A DNA stretch of 64,000 nt from positions 156,173-220,172 of the forward strand of contig NZ_JAKEDS010000001.1 of the NCBI RefSeq assembly GCF_021462415.1, written 5' to 3'. The position numbers were made by a program, and so were the translations under genes. Numbering within the stretch: position 1 is the first letter of the stretch; every line of letters starts with the position of its first letter. Source of the DNA: Rhodohalobacter sp. 614A (lineage in GTDB: Bacteria; Bacteroidota; Rhodothermia; Balneolales; Balneolaceae). This document shows positions 26,132 through 37,900 of the stretch, piece after piece. A model generated the notes under the pieces. The model saw only the letters and a list, made by a program, of their open reading frames with translations, had not been told where the DNA came from and did no database searches.

Positions 26132-26412
26132 AATATCTCCGGTGTTTATTCTTAATCGTCTACTTTTTAAAATGAAAATAAACGGATCATCATTTCACAA
26201 TCTATCTCTTGTTGATCTGTTAAACTTCATTAATCACAAAATGTTCAAACTTTTCTCTTTACTGCCCTTCTTAAATCTTTTAAATTTTCCTTTAAACATT
26301 TACTACGAAGGAACCTTTCGCCATTTGCAAACATTGTAGGCTTCAGTCCGGTTGGAATATTATGGGTTCGTATTCTGTTCTGGCATTGATTGAACGATAA
26401 AAATATCTACAG

Positions 26413-27270
26413 ATGAACGAATCGAATAAACGCGAAATCGAATCTTTAATTTATCTTTTGGATGACCCCGATCCTGAAGTTCAAACCGGTGTAAAAAAAC
26501 GCTTCAAAGAACTTGGAGAGCATGCCGTTCCACTTTTAGACCAGTTTCGGTCGGAATCGGTAAAAGATTCCCAAAAGCAAACCATTAACAACATCATTTA
26601 TAATATTACGGCAGGAACCGTTATTGAAGAGTTTGCTGAGATTGTTGAGATGGGAGTCCATGATCGCAAACAACTTGAAGGCGCTCTTTTTACGCTATGC
26701 AAATTCGGAAATCCAACGCTCCGGATTGAAGAGTACAGAAAGAAACTTGACAATTTATCTGCTCAAATCGGGAGTGATATTGCCTATACGCCCTCTATCA
26801 GCGAAAAAATGCAGATCATGCTGCAATTTGTTTTTCGCGATTTGCGGTTCCGGGGCGATTCCAAGGATTATCACAATCCGGATAATGCCTATCTCGATCG
26901 GGTAATTGACCGCCGAAAGGGGCTCCCGATTATGCTGAGTTGTGTGGTAATGCTTTTGGCACACCGGCTTGATTTACCTTTTTATGGTGTGAACATGCCG
27001 ATTCACTTTATGTTGATGTATGAGACACATAACCAGGAAATCCTGATTGATCCATTCGATGGCGGCACACTTGTTTCGTATAATCAATGCTGCTATTTCC
27101 TTAAGAAAAATGGGATCAATCCTAAACCGGAACACCTTCAGAAAGCGGACGAAGCCGATATTTTAATTCGCTGTATCCGTAATCTGATTCACAGTTATGC
27201 CAAAGTGCAGGATGAAAAACGTGTGGCCGACCTCCGCAGGCTGCTTCAAATAGCAGAATTGAAAAGGTAA
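26413..27270 (+). CDS. SirB1/transglutaminase-like family protein
   Basis: A 285-residue protein. The N-terminal third is helical with a HEAT-like start ('LLDDPDPEVQTGVKKRFKELGEHAVPLL'). From about residue 85 it matches the SirB1 N-terminal (transglutaminase-like) domain: 'FRDLRFRGDSKDYHNPDNAYLDRVIDRRKGLPIMLSCVVMLLAHRLDLPFYGVNMPIHFML' in pieces, and 'LIDPFDGG'. Proteins of this family are widespread and poorly understood; no biochemical role can be assigned. It is transcribed alone on the plus strand, divergent from egtB and convergent with the gamma-glutamyltransferase gene. Confidence 0.85.
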   Translation: MNESNKREIESLIYLLDDPDPEVQTGVKKRFKELGEHAVPLLDQFRSESVKDSQKQTINNIIYNITAGTVIEEFAEIVEMGVHDRKQLEGALFTLCKFGNPTLRIEEYRKKLDNLSAQIGSDIAYTPSISEKMQIMLQFVFRDLRFRGDSKDYHNPDNAYLDRVIDRRKGLPIMLSCVVMLLAHRLDLPFYGVNMPIHFMLMYETHNQEILIDPFDGGTLVSYNQCCYFLKKNGINPKPEHLQKADEADILIRCIRNLIHSYAKVQDEKRVADLRRLLQIAELKR

Positions 27271-27294
27271 AACAAAAGCACTCATTAGGACACT

Positions 27295-28836
27295 TTACAC
27301 AATAATTGAAGTCCCACCCCGTCTTGGATCTCCAAAACCTGTAAAGTTCCCATCCTTTCCCGAAACGGCATGAACCCCGCCGAAAAACAGATTCCCTTTC
27401 TCCCAGATTTTATGATGAGGATATTTCTTTTTCAAAGACTCGGCAACCCCGGTTGCAAACCCTGTTTCTATATTTAGAAAATCATTCTCAAAATGAATTC
27501 GCGGGGCTTCAATCGCTTCGGCCAAACTCATATCATTATCCAACAAGTTTAACAAAACCTGGAGAATGGCCGTCCGAATCCGGTTCGATCCACCCGACCC
27601 CAGCACAACTTTTGTTCCATCAGCATGACGCAAAATGGCCGGCGCCATCATGGAACTGATTCTTTGATTTTCAGGCCAATTGTAAAATCCGTGGGGATTG
27701 AGATCCTCTTCGCCAAGCATATTGTTTAACATGACTCCGGTTCCGGGAATCATCACGCCACTGCCTGAACCATTGCTTGTTGTAAGGCTCGCCATGTTTC
27801 CTTTTGAATCCATCACACTAATTTGAGTCGTTCCGCGCGAAGCTTGCATTCTGTCTTTTATCTGGTTTTTGTACATCTCCAGAAACGGGTCATGCAATAA
27901 TCCATCGATCTCTTGTGAATCCCGGTTTTCGATAAGATTTTCAATCCTTGCCCGGTTTGTCAGCTCCTGAACATACACGAGCAAATCCGGATTTGTTCGG
28001 ATGGATTCCTTCTCCAACGTTTCCATCAGTTTTAAGGCAAATGCAATTAATAATCCTCCCGAGCTTGGCGGCGGATTAATGGCCAACGATGCATCACGAT
28101 ATCTAAGATGAAGCGGATTCCGCATCACTACATCGTAATTCCCAAGGTCTTCTTGAGTGAGGTGTCCTCCCTCTTCTCTGCAAAGTTTGCAGATCTTTTT
28201 TGCAACTTCCCCTTCATAAAAAAAAGAGTCTCCTTCCTGAGCAAGTTGTCCAATAAATTCTGCTAAATACGGCTGCTTCAACCATTCACCTTTCCGTATG
28301 AGCGACTCTTTATTTTCATGGCTTCGGAAAATGCTGGCGGCTTCGTCATTCGAAAAATAAATGGGTTCTGTTATTTCAAGAGCGCCGGCCTGGAACGCAT
28401 TCATCTCGATTCCATTTCTTGCCAGCTCAACAGCGTGCTCTGCAAGTCTGGAAAACGGCATGGTACAAAGATCTTCATGAATCCTGAAAAGTCCCTTAAC
28501 CGTTCCGGGAGTAGCGGCTGAACCCGGACCGATATGAAATTCCTGGACCGCATATCCAAAATCTGCAGCAATAGGAAAAAAGTTCAGTCCAGATTTTTCT
28601 TTGATTTTTTTAGGAGTCTGAACGAAGAAATCATAAGCCGTTTGATTGCCGTCTGCCGTTTCAGCCAATAAAAATCCGCCGCCGGCAAAAGAAGCGAGAA
28701 CCGGCTCTGCCACACAAGCGGTCAGATGCGCAGCGACAACTGCATCAAATGCATTTCCGCCATCTTCTAAAATTTGTGCTGCCGCTTCTGCCGTGGCTTG
28801 ATGCCCTGCCGAAACCGCTCCTTTATGCTGATTCAT
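27295..28836 (-). CDS. ggt: Gamma-glutamyltransferase family protein without signal peptide
   Basis: A 513-residue Ntn hydrolase. The large-subunit part has 'AVSAGHQATAEAAAQILEDGGNAFDAVVAA' in pieces, 'HIGPGSAATPGTVKGL' and 'NPPPSSGGLLIAFAL'. The self-cleavage site is 'RGTTQISVMDSKGNMASLT', with the predicted nucleophile Thr336 starting the small subunit. 'GSGVMIPGTGVMLNNML' and 'VLGSGGSNRIRTAILQVL' complete the active site. The family hydrolyses gamma-glutamyl bonds or transfers the glutamyl group. Unlike classical periplasmic GGT it starts directly with MNQHKGAVSAG and has no signal peptide, so it is probably cytoplasmic. It lies close to egtB/egtD and the two GCS2 ligases and could remove the gamma-glutamyl group in ergothioneine synthesis. 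Confidence 0.88.
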   Translation of the reverse strand: MNQHKGAVSAGHQATAEAAAQILEDGGNAFDAVVAAHLTACVAEPVLASFAGGGFLLAETADGNQTAYDFFVQTPKKIKEKSGLNFFPIAADFGYAVQEFHIGPGSAATPGTVKGLFRIHEDLCTMPFSRLAEHAVELARNGIEMNAFQAGALEITEPIYFSNDEAASIFRSHENKESLIRKGEWLKQPYLAEFIGQLAQEGDSFFYEGEVAKKICKLCREEGGHLTQEDLGNYDVVMRNPLHLRYRDASLAINPPPSSGGLLIAFALKLMETLEKESIRTNPDLLVYVQELTNRARIENLIENRDSQEIDGLLHDPFLEMYKNQIKDRMQASRGTTQISVMDSKGNMASLTTSNGSGSGVMIPGTGVMLNNMLGEEDLNPHGFYNWPENQRISSMMAPAILRHADGTKVVLGSGGSNRIRTAILQVLLNLLDNDMSLAEAIEAPRIHFENDFLNIETGFATGVAESLKKKYPHHKIWEKGNLFFGGVHAVSGKDGNFTGFGDPRRGGTSIIV

Positions 28837-28862
28837 TTACTGGTTTGTTCACAATTATAAAG

Positions 28863-30086
28863 TCAGCTCGCCAAGAAAGCACCTGCTTTATCAAAAACCC
28901 GGTTGAAGGCATTATTTATTTTTTGGGGTTCCTTATGGTCCACCGGGAACGGGTTTTCATGAATATATTTATAATCGAAATCCATCTCATCCACTGGAAT
29001 GTTAATATTTCTAAAAGCCCCTTGAAGTGTATTGACCACCTCAAAAGAAGGAATAACGGTATCCTGTTTCAGGGGAATGGCATACACCTGGTCCTCTATT
29101 TTTTTAAACTGTGCTTCCCGAAAATCGCGCATTTTTTGGTATTCCAGCATGGAATGGAAAATCTTTCCTTCAAAATGATCTTCTTTGATGTAGTGACGAA
29201 GATGAGCATCTCTGCTCAAAAAACTATCAAAATGTTCTACCAGATATGAATAAAGAGCTACACTAGCTTCGCTGTCTAATATAAATTTTGATACCGGAGA
29301 CAGTCGGTTAAAAACCGTGCCGCTGCAAAAAAGACAGACTTTTGAATCACTGAAGTAATTTTGATAATTGGAGAGTTTAAGAATCTCAGCCAAAAGCCCA
29401 CCGATTGAAAAAGCAAAAATATCGAATGTGGCATTCTTGTCAATCAGGGAATGCTCGCCTCTTTTGCACTCCTCCATAAACTGAATCACATCAAAATAGG
29501 TTTGCAACCCCGACCAGATAAATCGCTGTGGCATTGACTGCAATCGCATACTGATGGCCACATTGGATAACGTAGATTTTAAAATGTTGGGAAACCTTTT
29601 TTTCCTCTTCTCACACAGTTGATACATCTTCCGGAGATTACTCCAGTGCTCTGGGGCGCGTTGCATATGAAATGCAATTGGGAAAAAGACAACTGCGCTT
29701 CCGGTTCTTTCACAAACGGCTTGTCCCCAGGATAAATATTTATCCCAATTCTTTTCGTTAAATCCATGGAAGAGAAAAGTGACTTTAGAGATGGGGCCGG
29801 AGTTCTTCGGTTTAAGAATGAAATAGGCAAAGTCCCGATTTTCCTCAACTAAAAAGTCTTCCTGATGTACGTCATCCTGTATCGTCCCTACATCGTTGTA
29901 ATAATTGAAGATATGATCAAAATCCTTGTTATGCTGTTCGCAATGGTATTCCCGGTTGCCGGGCAGCAAATCATAATACCCGGATTGAAACCAAAGTTTG
30001 TGAATGGAATAATTTTCGTATTCGGTTTCTGAATCAACAGAAGAGAACACTTTCCGAAGTTGGTTATACGATTCAATATAATTCAT
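28863..30086 (-). CDS. DUF6051-like alpha/beta hydrolase-fold protein
   Basis: A 407-residue protein from the in-frame ATG at 30086 (MNYIESYNQL). A longer frame reaches 30152 but its added residues look unlike a conserved start, and neither has a clear ribosome site. The centre has alpha/beta hydrolase features: 'KVTFLFHGFNEKNWDKYLSWGQAVCERTGSAVVFFPIAFH' in pieces (oxyanion-type HGFN), and 'FDIFAFSIGGLLAEIL' with Ser in the nucleophile-elbow position. 'VNTLQG' and 'EMDFDYKYIHENPFPVDHK' near the end could hold the acid and His. It resembles a Bacteroidota family I recall as DUF6051; that name is from memory. There is no signal peptide and the substrate is unknown. Confidence 0.7.
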   Translation of the reverse strand: MNYIESYNQLRKVFSSVDSETEYENYSIHKLWFQSGYYDLLPGNREYHCEQHNKDFDHIFNYYNDVGTIQDDVHQEDFLVEENRDFAYFILKPKNSGPISKVTFLFHGFNEKNWDKYLSWGQAVCERTGSAVVFFPIAFHMQRAPEHWSNLRKMYQLCEKRKKRFPNILKSTLSNVAISMRLQSMPQRFIWSGLQTYFDVIQFMEECKRGEHSLIDKNATFDIFAFSIGGLLAEILKLSNYQNYFSDSKVCLFCSGTVFNRLSPVSKFILDSEASVALYSYLVEHFDSFLSRDAHLRHYIKEDHFEGKIFHSMLEYQKMRDFREAQFKKIEDQVYAIPLKQDTVIPSFEVVNTLQGAFRNINIPVDEMDFDYKYIHENPFPVDHKEPQKINNAFNRVFDKAGAFLAS

Positions 30087-30398
30087 AACAGATACTTCAA
30101 CATCAATTGAGGAAAAGTAAGGAATCTTGATGAATGCTTTGTAAATCAGCAATCAGAATGATTTCAAGAAGCAAACTCTATCTACGAATTAAACAAGTAG
30201 TGAGTATGAAGGCCGGCCCGTTTCCTGTTTAATGGGCGATATTTATATACCTCAGACAATCACAAAAGGCTTTTTCAATGATATTTCTTTTTGCGTTTTT
30301 CTATTGTTACAATTTGCAAAAATAATGCTCTGTTTCTGGTCTCTTTACAAATAATAAATTATAATAATCCAGTTTGAATAGGAATAAAAACACATGTT

Positions 30399-31811
30399 AT
30401 GGATAAAAAACAGAAAACCAATAGTGGAATCAGCAGGCGCGAGTTTGTTGGAATGTCTGCCTTGGGCCTTACCGGCCTCACCATTTTGCCGAGCTCTGTA
30501 TTTGGCAAATCTCATATCCCTCCAAGTGACCGTGTAGTTGTTGGATTTATTGGATGTGGTCAACAAGGTTTGAATGATTTCGGAGGATTTGCCGGCGTAC
30601 CCGGCGTTCAGGTCGTCGCTGGTTGCGATGTGGATAGTATGAAGCAAACCCGTTTCAAAAGAAGGGTTGAAGAATGGCAGGCATCAAAAGGTATGCCTCA
30701 GAGATGTGATACCTACGAACATTACGAGGAGCTGCTTGAGCGTACGGATATTGATGCTATTGCCATAGCAACCCCCGACCATTGGCATGCCTTGAATACC
30801 ATACATGCCTGCCAGTCTGGAAAAGATGTATATGTTCAGAAGCCGTTGTCTTTTACAATTAAGGAAGCAATGAAAATTGAACGAGTTGCCAGAGATACGA
30901 AACGGGTTGTTCAGGTAGGCAGCCAGCAAAGGTCCAGTGGTGAATTTCAAAAAGCTATTGAACTGGTACAGACGGGAGCTATCGGGCATATTGAGAAAAT
31001 ATATGCCAAAGTTGGCGATCCGCCAGCTCCTTTTGATCTTCCTGAAGAACAGGTTCCGGCAAATTTGAATTGGAACAAATGGGTTGGTCCGCTTCATGAT
31101 GATACCTTCCATTACCATTCCGATTTGTGTCCTCCCATTTCCATTGATCCTCCGGAAAGAGAACAATTATGGGGGGCATGGCGCTGGTACCGCGAAACCG
31201 GTAATGGATATACCGCCGACTGGGGAGCTCATATGTTTGACATTGCCCAAGCCGCAATGGGAATGGACGGATCAGGGCCTTCTGAAGTGATTCCCAAAGG
31301 ATACAACGGCCAGGAGTATTTAACATTCAAATATTTGAATGGAATAGAAATGACCGAACAACCATACCTCGAAGATATGCCCAACTCCCAGGGAATTAAA
31401 TTCTTTGGTACGGACGGGTGGATCGAAGTGGGACGAGGATATCTCGGATGCTCCAAAGAGGATCTTATACCTGAAGAACTTGCTGGTAACCGTCCACGAC
31501 AAATGACTCCGGAAGAACGAAGAGCTATGTTCGAACGGATGCAGGCAGCCAGAGATGCAGGTGGCGGAAGCTTTGAAATCAGCTCTCCTCACATGCAAAA
31601 CTTTATCGATTGTGTACGGTCGCGAGAAACCCCAATCGCACCGGTAGAAGTTGGAGCCAGTACGGCTATTACTTGTTGTCTGGGGAATATTGCTACCGAG
31701 CTTGAACGGCCCGTCAAATGGAACCCCGCCGTAAGGAAGTTTATCGACGATAAGGAAGCTGAAAATCATCGATTAACGCATTACGAATACCGGAATCCTT
31801 ACACGTTGTAA
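30399..31811 (+). CDS. Gfo/Idh/MocA family oxidoreductase, twin-arginine exported
   Basis: A 470-residue protein. The N-terminus has a twin-arginine motif (ISRREFVGMSALGLTGLTIL), so export in folded form is likely. The Rossmann fold starts at 'VVVGFIGCGQQGLNDFGG' (about 47-64). The family signature 'IATPDHWHALNTIHACQSGKDVYVQKPLSFTIKEAMKI' spans about 127-165, including the conserved EKP-like motif here written QKP. The C-terminal domain includes 'GNGYTADWGAHMFDIAQAAMGMD' and 'SPHMQNFIDCVRSRETPIAPVEVG'. Exported family members in this group usually act on sugars, as in glycoside hydrolysis by redox chemistry. It is a stand-alone plus-strand gene. Confidence 0.9.
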   Translation: MDKKQKTNSGISRREFVGMSALGLTGLTILPSSVFGKSHIPPSDRVVVGFIGCGQQGLNDFGGFAGVPGVQVVAGCDVDSMKQTRFKRRVEEWQASKGMPQRCDTYEHYEELLERTDIDAIAIATPDHWHALNTIHACQSGKDVYVQKPLSFTIKEAMKIERVARDTKRVVQVGSQQRSSGEFQKAIELVQTGAIGHIEKIYAKVGDPPAPFDLPEEQVPANLNWNKWVGPLHDDTFHYHSDLCPPISIDPPEREQLWGAWRWYRETGNGYTADWGAHMFDIAQAAMGMDGSGPSEVIPKGYNGQEYLTFKYLNGIEMTEQPYLEDMPNSQGIKFFGTDGWIEVGRGYLGCSKEDLIPEELAGNRPRQMTPEERRAMFERMQAARDAGGGSFEISSPHMQNFIDCVRSRETPIAPVEVGASTAITCCLGNIATELERPVKWNPAVRKFIDDKEAENHRLTHYEYRNPYTL

Positions 31812-31821
31812 AAAATGAATA

Positions 31822-31912
31822 CGTCATATTGAGCGCACCAAAGGCATCCCTTCGGGGCAATTTTGAGGTGACTTTTCCTCGAAATGAAGTCTCAACTGCG
31901 CTCAAACTGACG
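31822..31912. repeat. REP-like palindromic intergenic element
   Basis: CGTCATATTGAGCGCA (31822-31837) and TGCGCTCAAACTGACG (31897-31912) are inverted and match at 14 of 16 positions. Between them is CCTCGAAATGAAGTCTCAAC. The 'TTGAGCGCA…CTCGAAATGA' wording is like a family of extragenic palindromes common in Bacteroidota-type genomes (from memory). It lies between two convergent genes and may also serve as a bidirectional terminator. Confidence 0.55.
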
Positions 31913-31937
31913 ATCATCAATTAATCGAACTTGCGTT

Positions 31938-34900
31938 TTAAAACTTCCTTGCAATCACAACGGTTTCTTTAAAGGATCGATTTTTACCGTTTGTACTGTT
32001 GTACGCTTCCATTAGTACTATATAGATTCCTATCCGATTTCGAAGTCCATCCTCCGTTTTGCCATCCCAGACCAAAGAACCTTCAAACCCGGCCTGCTTA
32101 CCTTCTGCCAGTTTTCGAACCAGCCGACCGTACCGGTCATAAATTCTCACTTTAATCAGGTAATCGGGTTCATCGAAAGAATAGGTGATTAACAGATTAT
32201 CCTCGAATCCGTCGTCATCGGGTGAAAATGGATTGGGAGTGAATGAAATGCCATTTCCTGAAATGGATTGCCCCGATCCCTGGTAAATGGAGTTTTCTGA
32301 TCCGGGCGAACCACCCAGCGGAGTCGCATTGGATCCCCAATTCGCCCCATCATTGGTATCAAAATTCGGGTTGATGCGCTCGAGTGCAATTCCTTTTGTA
32401 TCTACCAAATTAGGATTGTGCCAGTCTGGGCTATAGTCCACCATATCAATGGTTTTCAATGTACTGTCGGCGAGATAAATTTGTCGCCCGGTGTTTGTTA
32501 AACTGAGTGTTGTTCGATCGGTTTGAATAGCGAATCGCTGCATATGATCCGTCAAATCAAAAAACTCAGCTGTTCGGCTTTTGGGGAACGGGATATCATC
32601 CGGCTCGGGATAAATCAGAGCATAGCCGCTCGCCGGAAGCCATTGACGGTCACTCCGAATCGGTTCAATCGTTGATATTTCTCCATCTTCGTTCGGTTCA
32701 TCATGCAGGAAGAAACCTTCAAGTGAAATAGCGTAAGAGCGTCGATTATGAATTTCAATATACTGAGACTGATCCGGCAGGCCGTCTCGATCATCGGTAA
32801 TCGGATCGAACATAATTTCGTTGAAAATGATATCTCCCTCAGATATAGGCTGGGCAATCGGTTGCTCAAGCCTTGAGGACATGTTTCCTTTATAATCTCC
32901 AATATTTTCAACACTCACTGTAATTTCCTCGCCCTGCGATACAATCGAACCGTCTAAAATTATTCTATTTCCGGCCATTTGATCGTAATAAATCACATCC
33001 GCTAAACTTCCGTTTAACATAAAGCTGATGGTGCTTGAAACTCCGCTCTGACCCGAATGAGTTTTTGCAGGTTGATCTGTTTTGGTATTCTCATCCGGAG
33101 TCAAATCCACATACTCATTAAACCAGATTTCGACGGAGTCAGGATGAATAAAATTAGCAAAAATGATTTCAGGAGCGGATTCATCTATTTCAAATGAGCT
33201 GTTTTGTTGTCCGGGGGTAGAACCTCTTTCTGATGTGTTGGATGCCCAGTTTCCCGGATCGGTGGAGAGTCCGGCGGGGTCTTTCCTTTCGAGTGAAATT
33301 CCCGGGCTGTCGATTCCCCAATCTGCGTGAAAAAACAGGCTGTCAATCGCTGTTCCAGATCCATTTCTTAGGACAACTGCATCGCCGCTGTTATTCAGAG
33401 ATTGAAAATCAGGTACATATATAAATTGATCAGATTCAGTTGCAAACTCCTGCGAATCTGTAAAAACCAGGTAATCATTTTCACGAATTAATACACCGGT
33501 TGGGATTTCAGTGTCATTTGTTGCATCAGACAACGTCCAATTGGTCAAATCGAAATTCTCTTCAGTTCGGTTGTAGATTTCAATGAATTCTGCGCCGGAA
33601 CCATCCGAAGGTTCATACATAATCTCGTTGATGACGATATCACCGGCTTGCACATCGCCAAATTCCAAATAGAGAACGGAAACGGTGGTTGACTCCATCT
33701 CATTCCCAAAAATATCGCTGATACCGCTGACTGTAATTTCATACTCCTGGTCATTCACCAAATCAGATCCCGCAAACAAAATTACTTCGTTACCATCCAG
33801 TGCTATCATATTGATGGGTAATGTAGGAGTCATCGAATAGTTTGAACTGTTCGTTGCCTGATCACTATTAAGTCGTTCATCAAAAGTGAGGACAAATCCC
33901 TGGTCCTGAAACTGAGCAGCCCGCACAATTGCCGGTGGATTGGAATCCGGTTCCACTTGGTTGGGCAAGCCCGGAGTTCCCAAAAGTTCGTTTGAAGATT
34001 CAGCCCAGTTCTCTGAAAAAGTGGCGGCAACATCAGCACTTAACCGTTCCAGGGCCACTCCTTCTCCGCCCCATTCCGAGGGTTCGTATTGGAGTGAATC
34101 AGCCAAAATATCCTCATTGGTAAACAGCCGAATTTGATCGGATACCGTTGCTGTTAAAGCGGGAAAACTGGATAATTCGAAAAAATTTCGCTCGCCAAAA
34201 ATCTCTGCAAGTGCTTCCGAATCTTCCGAAAGAACGATGAAATCACCGGGTTCAAGTGCCAGGTCTTCTGTGGAAATAATTCGTTCTGAATCGCTGGAAA
34301 CATCCCGGCGCTGTAATCTCCAGTCTCTGAGGTTTAACAGTTTGGATGAGGTGTTCCAAAGTTCAACATACCGAACGTATCCCGATGGCGGACGATACAT
34401 AAACTCGTTAATGACGATATCTCCATCGCTAAACGCATCAAAAACCGTGAAAGAAAATTCGGCATTATTCCCGATTGAAAATCCGGCGGCTGATCGTACG
34501 CCGTCAATCACCAGTGTTTGCTGACCACTTTCAAGCGCTGAAGAAAATTTAAGAATCAGACTCAAATTGGTTTCCTCTGAAATTGAACTTGGATTAATTC
34601 CGCCCACAGAAAAATTGGCAGGTTTAATATCACTGTCCCTGACCATTGCATTGAACACCACCCGAATCTGCGTTGGTGAAAGAGACCTCACTTCTGTTGC
34701 TATAAAAGTAAAATTGGAATCCACTTCATTTGGCATGCCGGGAGTTCCAAAAAGATCAGCGGGTGAATCAGCCCAGTTTTCCATATACAAAGAAGAACGG
34801 TTCGGACGCCTTCTTTCCAGCGCAATACCATCGCCGCCCCAGACCGGACTGAATCGCAGAGAATCGATAATTACACCTTCTGCATTTGCCACAACAATGT

Positions 34901-37900
34901 TATCTCCTCCGTTTTTCAGGGTTGAAAGACCTGTTCCGGCATTCAGGTAGGGAATGTCCGGGAAGATGTTTAAGAGATTAAAATTTGGAAGGATAGCAAT
35001 GTAGGAGTCCGGCGGAAGAATGACCCGATCTTCGGTGAGAGTTCGCCGAGTGGCTGTGTCGTTGGCCTGTTGCCAACCTGCAAGATTAATGGCTTTGTCG
35101 CTCGCATTATATAACTCGATGTACTCCGTGTAGTTTTCCGGTTCGGCGTACATGATCTCGTTAATCACAACATCGCCAGGCTCCGCAGTTTGAACCTGAT
35201 AGTAGGTAAAGGAGGCTTCCGCCTGATTGAGCTCATTTCCAAAAATATCCCGAATGTTATTTACGGTTATCGTATAGGTTTGTCCCGAATTCATCGATTG
35301 ATTCAAAAATAGCACAGCTTCCGTGCTGTTGATAAAAGTCACCTGCCGAACAGATATTCCCCGATTGATCTCGAAATTATTCCTCGATATTCGAGTTCGA
35401 TCCAAAGCGCCGGAAAATTGAACCTGAATACTTTCAGCATTAATAAAATTAGCTCCAAGCAATTCGGGGCCATCTGTGTCGATATTTACAGTATTTTCTT
35501 CACCCGGAGTTCCTTTCAGTACAGAAAGAGATTCGCCCCAATTGTTTATATCAGAACTGATAGCATCCGTATCGATTCGCTCCAAAGAAACCTCGCTCCC
35601 TCCCCATTCGGAGCTATACCGAAGTGAATCCAGCGTAATTCCCCCGGCATTTGTAATAACAATTTCATCACCGCTATTTTTGAGGGCCGGCAAACTGCTT
35701 CCTGCATTCACAAAATTCATGTCCGGAAAAATGCCAAGCAGCTCTTCATTTGGAAGAATTACCATGTATGAGCCGGGTGGGAAATAAACATTCTCTTCTG
35801 TTAAAATGCGGCGGGTTCCCGTATCATTGGCTTGCTGCCATCCCTCCAGACTAAATGTTTTATTACTGGTGTTATAGAGTTCAACATATTCCGTATAGCC
35901 GTCCGGTTCATCATACATAAACTCGTTAATAACGATATCTCCCGGCTCTGCGATTTCAACAAAATAATAGGTGAATGTAGCCTGGGATTCGTCCAGTTCA
36001 TTTCCAAAAATATCGGGAATATCAGTGACCGTAATTGTATACGTTTGACCCGAACTCATTTCATCATCCAGCGAAAGTTCTGCCTGTGTTGAGTTGATAA
36101 AATTCACGCCAGTGATGGACCGTCCACGGTTTATATCAAAATTTCCGGTTGAAATAGCGTCCGTGTCGAGCGAACCAGTGAATGTAACCAACACCATTTC
36201 CGCATTAATGAACGTTGCTGAAACAAACACGGGTCCGTCATCGGGACTGACGGTATTATCTTCACCGGGTGTACCCAACAATTCGGCAAGAGATTCGCCC
36301 CAATTATTTTGATCGTTGGCCGGAGCGTCCAGGCTTTTTCTTTCGAGAGCAATGTCCGAACCGCCCCAAATTGACGGATCATACTCAATCCTTTCAACCA
36401 AATTTCCATCCGGATCAAGCAATCGAACCTGATCGGTTACTGTTTGAGTAAAGCCCGGAAAATCCTCCATCCCGAACCAGGGACCTGTCCCAAAAACATC
36501 TTCAAGCAACTCCAAATCTTCGGTGATAACCAGATATTCACCCGGTTCAATAGGCTGATCAAATTCCGTAATCACCCCACCGATGCTGGTTGACCCTTCA
36601 GCCCGAAGCAGCTCGAAATCTTTCAATGTCAAAAAACGGTCGGAACGATTGTACAACTCCACATACTGTGGATATCCGGTTGGCGGGTTATACATAAATT
36701 CATTGATAACAATATCACCGTCCTGGTACTCATCAAACCGAAAAAATTCAAAGGTTGAATTATCTTCAATCTGCCAGCTGTTGGTCAAACTTTCCAGGTT
36801 GTTCACGATAATTTCGAAACTACTGGTCGAAAAACTGTCATCAAATGTAAGCCGGACCGTCTCGGAATTGGTAAAGTCAAAATCTACTGGATCGGTGCCA
36901 TCGCTCAGCTCAAAATCAGATAATTGAACCGTAGAAACCTGCAACGGAAGTGTAAACTGAATAAGCAAATCGGTGTCGCTTTCCATTTCGGCTGCAAGAA
37001 TTCTGAATGGATTCGTAAATGTAAAATTGAATTCCTCAGCTCCGGAAACTTCATTCCCAAAAATATCTTCTACATTTTGGTAGGTGAAGGTGTATTCAAA
37101 TTGATCCTCAAGAGCATCTGACAGATCAAACTCGATGGTTCGTGGATCAGAAGTAAACGCCGCAGTTGTGATAACTGCACTATTATTTAAACCGAAATTA
37201 TTCAGATCATCCACGGCTTCATCCGAAAGTGTTCTTGAAAATGTGATGCGAAAGGTTTGCGGTGCAGGGAATGCAGCTTCAACGGCTTCGGGTGGATTCG
37301 TCGGTTCGGAAACGGTATTTGAAAGCCCTGGAGAGCCAGTCAGAATATCTTCTGATTCAGCCCAGTTATCCTGAATATTTGCATTTACATCAAAAGAGAA
37401 CCGTTCAAGAGAAACTTCATTGCCACCCCAATCGTTGGCGTCGTAGGTCAGTGATTCGATGTCTTCACCTTCGGCGGTTTCAAAAATGATGTCATCCGAC
37501 GTGGTTAGAACCAGCTCGGGAAACTCATCCGCCTCCACAAAATTTCGGGTTCCAAACTGATCTTCAAAAACCGGAACACCTCTTGTGATGACAAGGTACT
37601 CGCCAGAAGAAATCGGCAAATCTTCATCGATGCTGATATTTTCACTGTTGATGGCGAAATTCCTAAGATTCAGAAGCTTATCGGCCCGGTTGAAAATTTC
37701 CACGTATTGAGGGCGATCAAAATCTGATGTGCGCCAACTGACCGGAACCCGATAGTAAAACTCACTGATGACCAAATCGCCTTCTTCATACTCATCAAAC
37801 AAAGTAAATTCGAGGGTCGTATTCGCCTCAATTTCCCATCCCGAATTGCTCAACAAATCATTGATAATCAATTCCTGGTTGCCGGTATCAATAGGATCAT

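Noticed and set aside
30153..30398. Possible small genes or tRNA in the gap before the Gfo/Idh/MocA gene
   Set aside because: No ribosome site, tRNA fold or repeat is visible; the gap is AT-rich and probably a promoter region.
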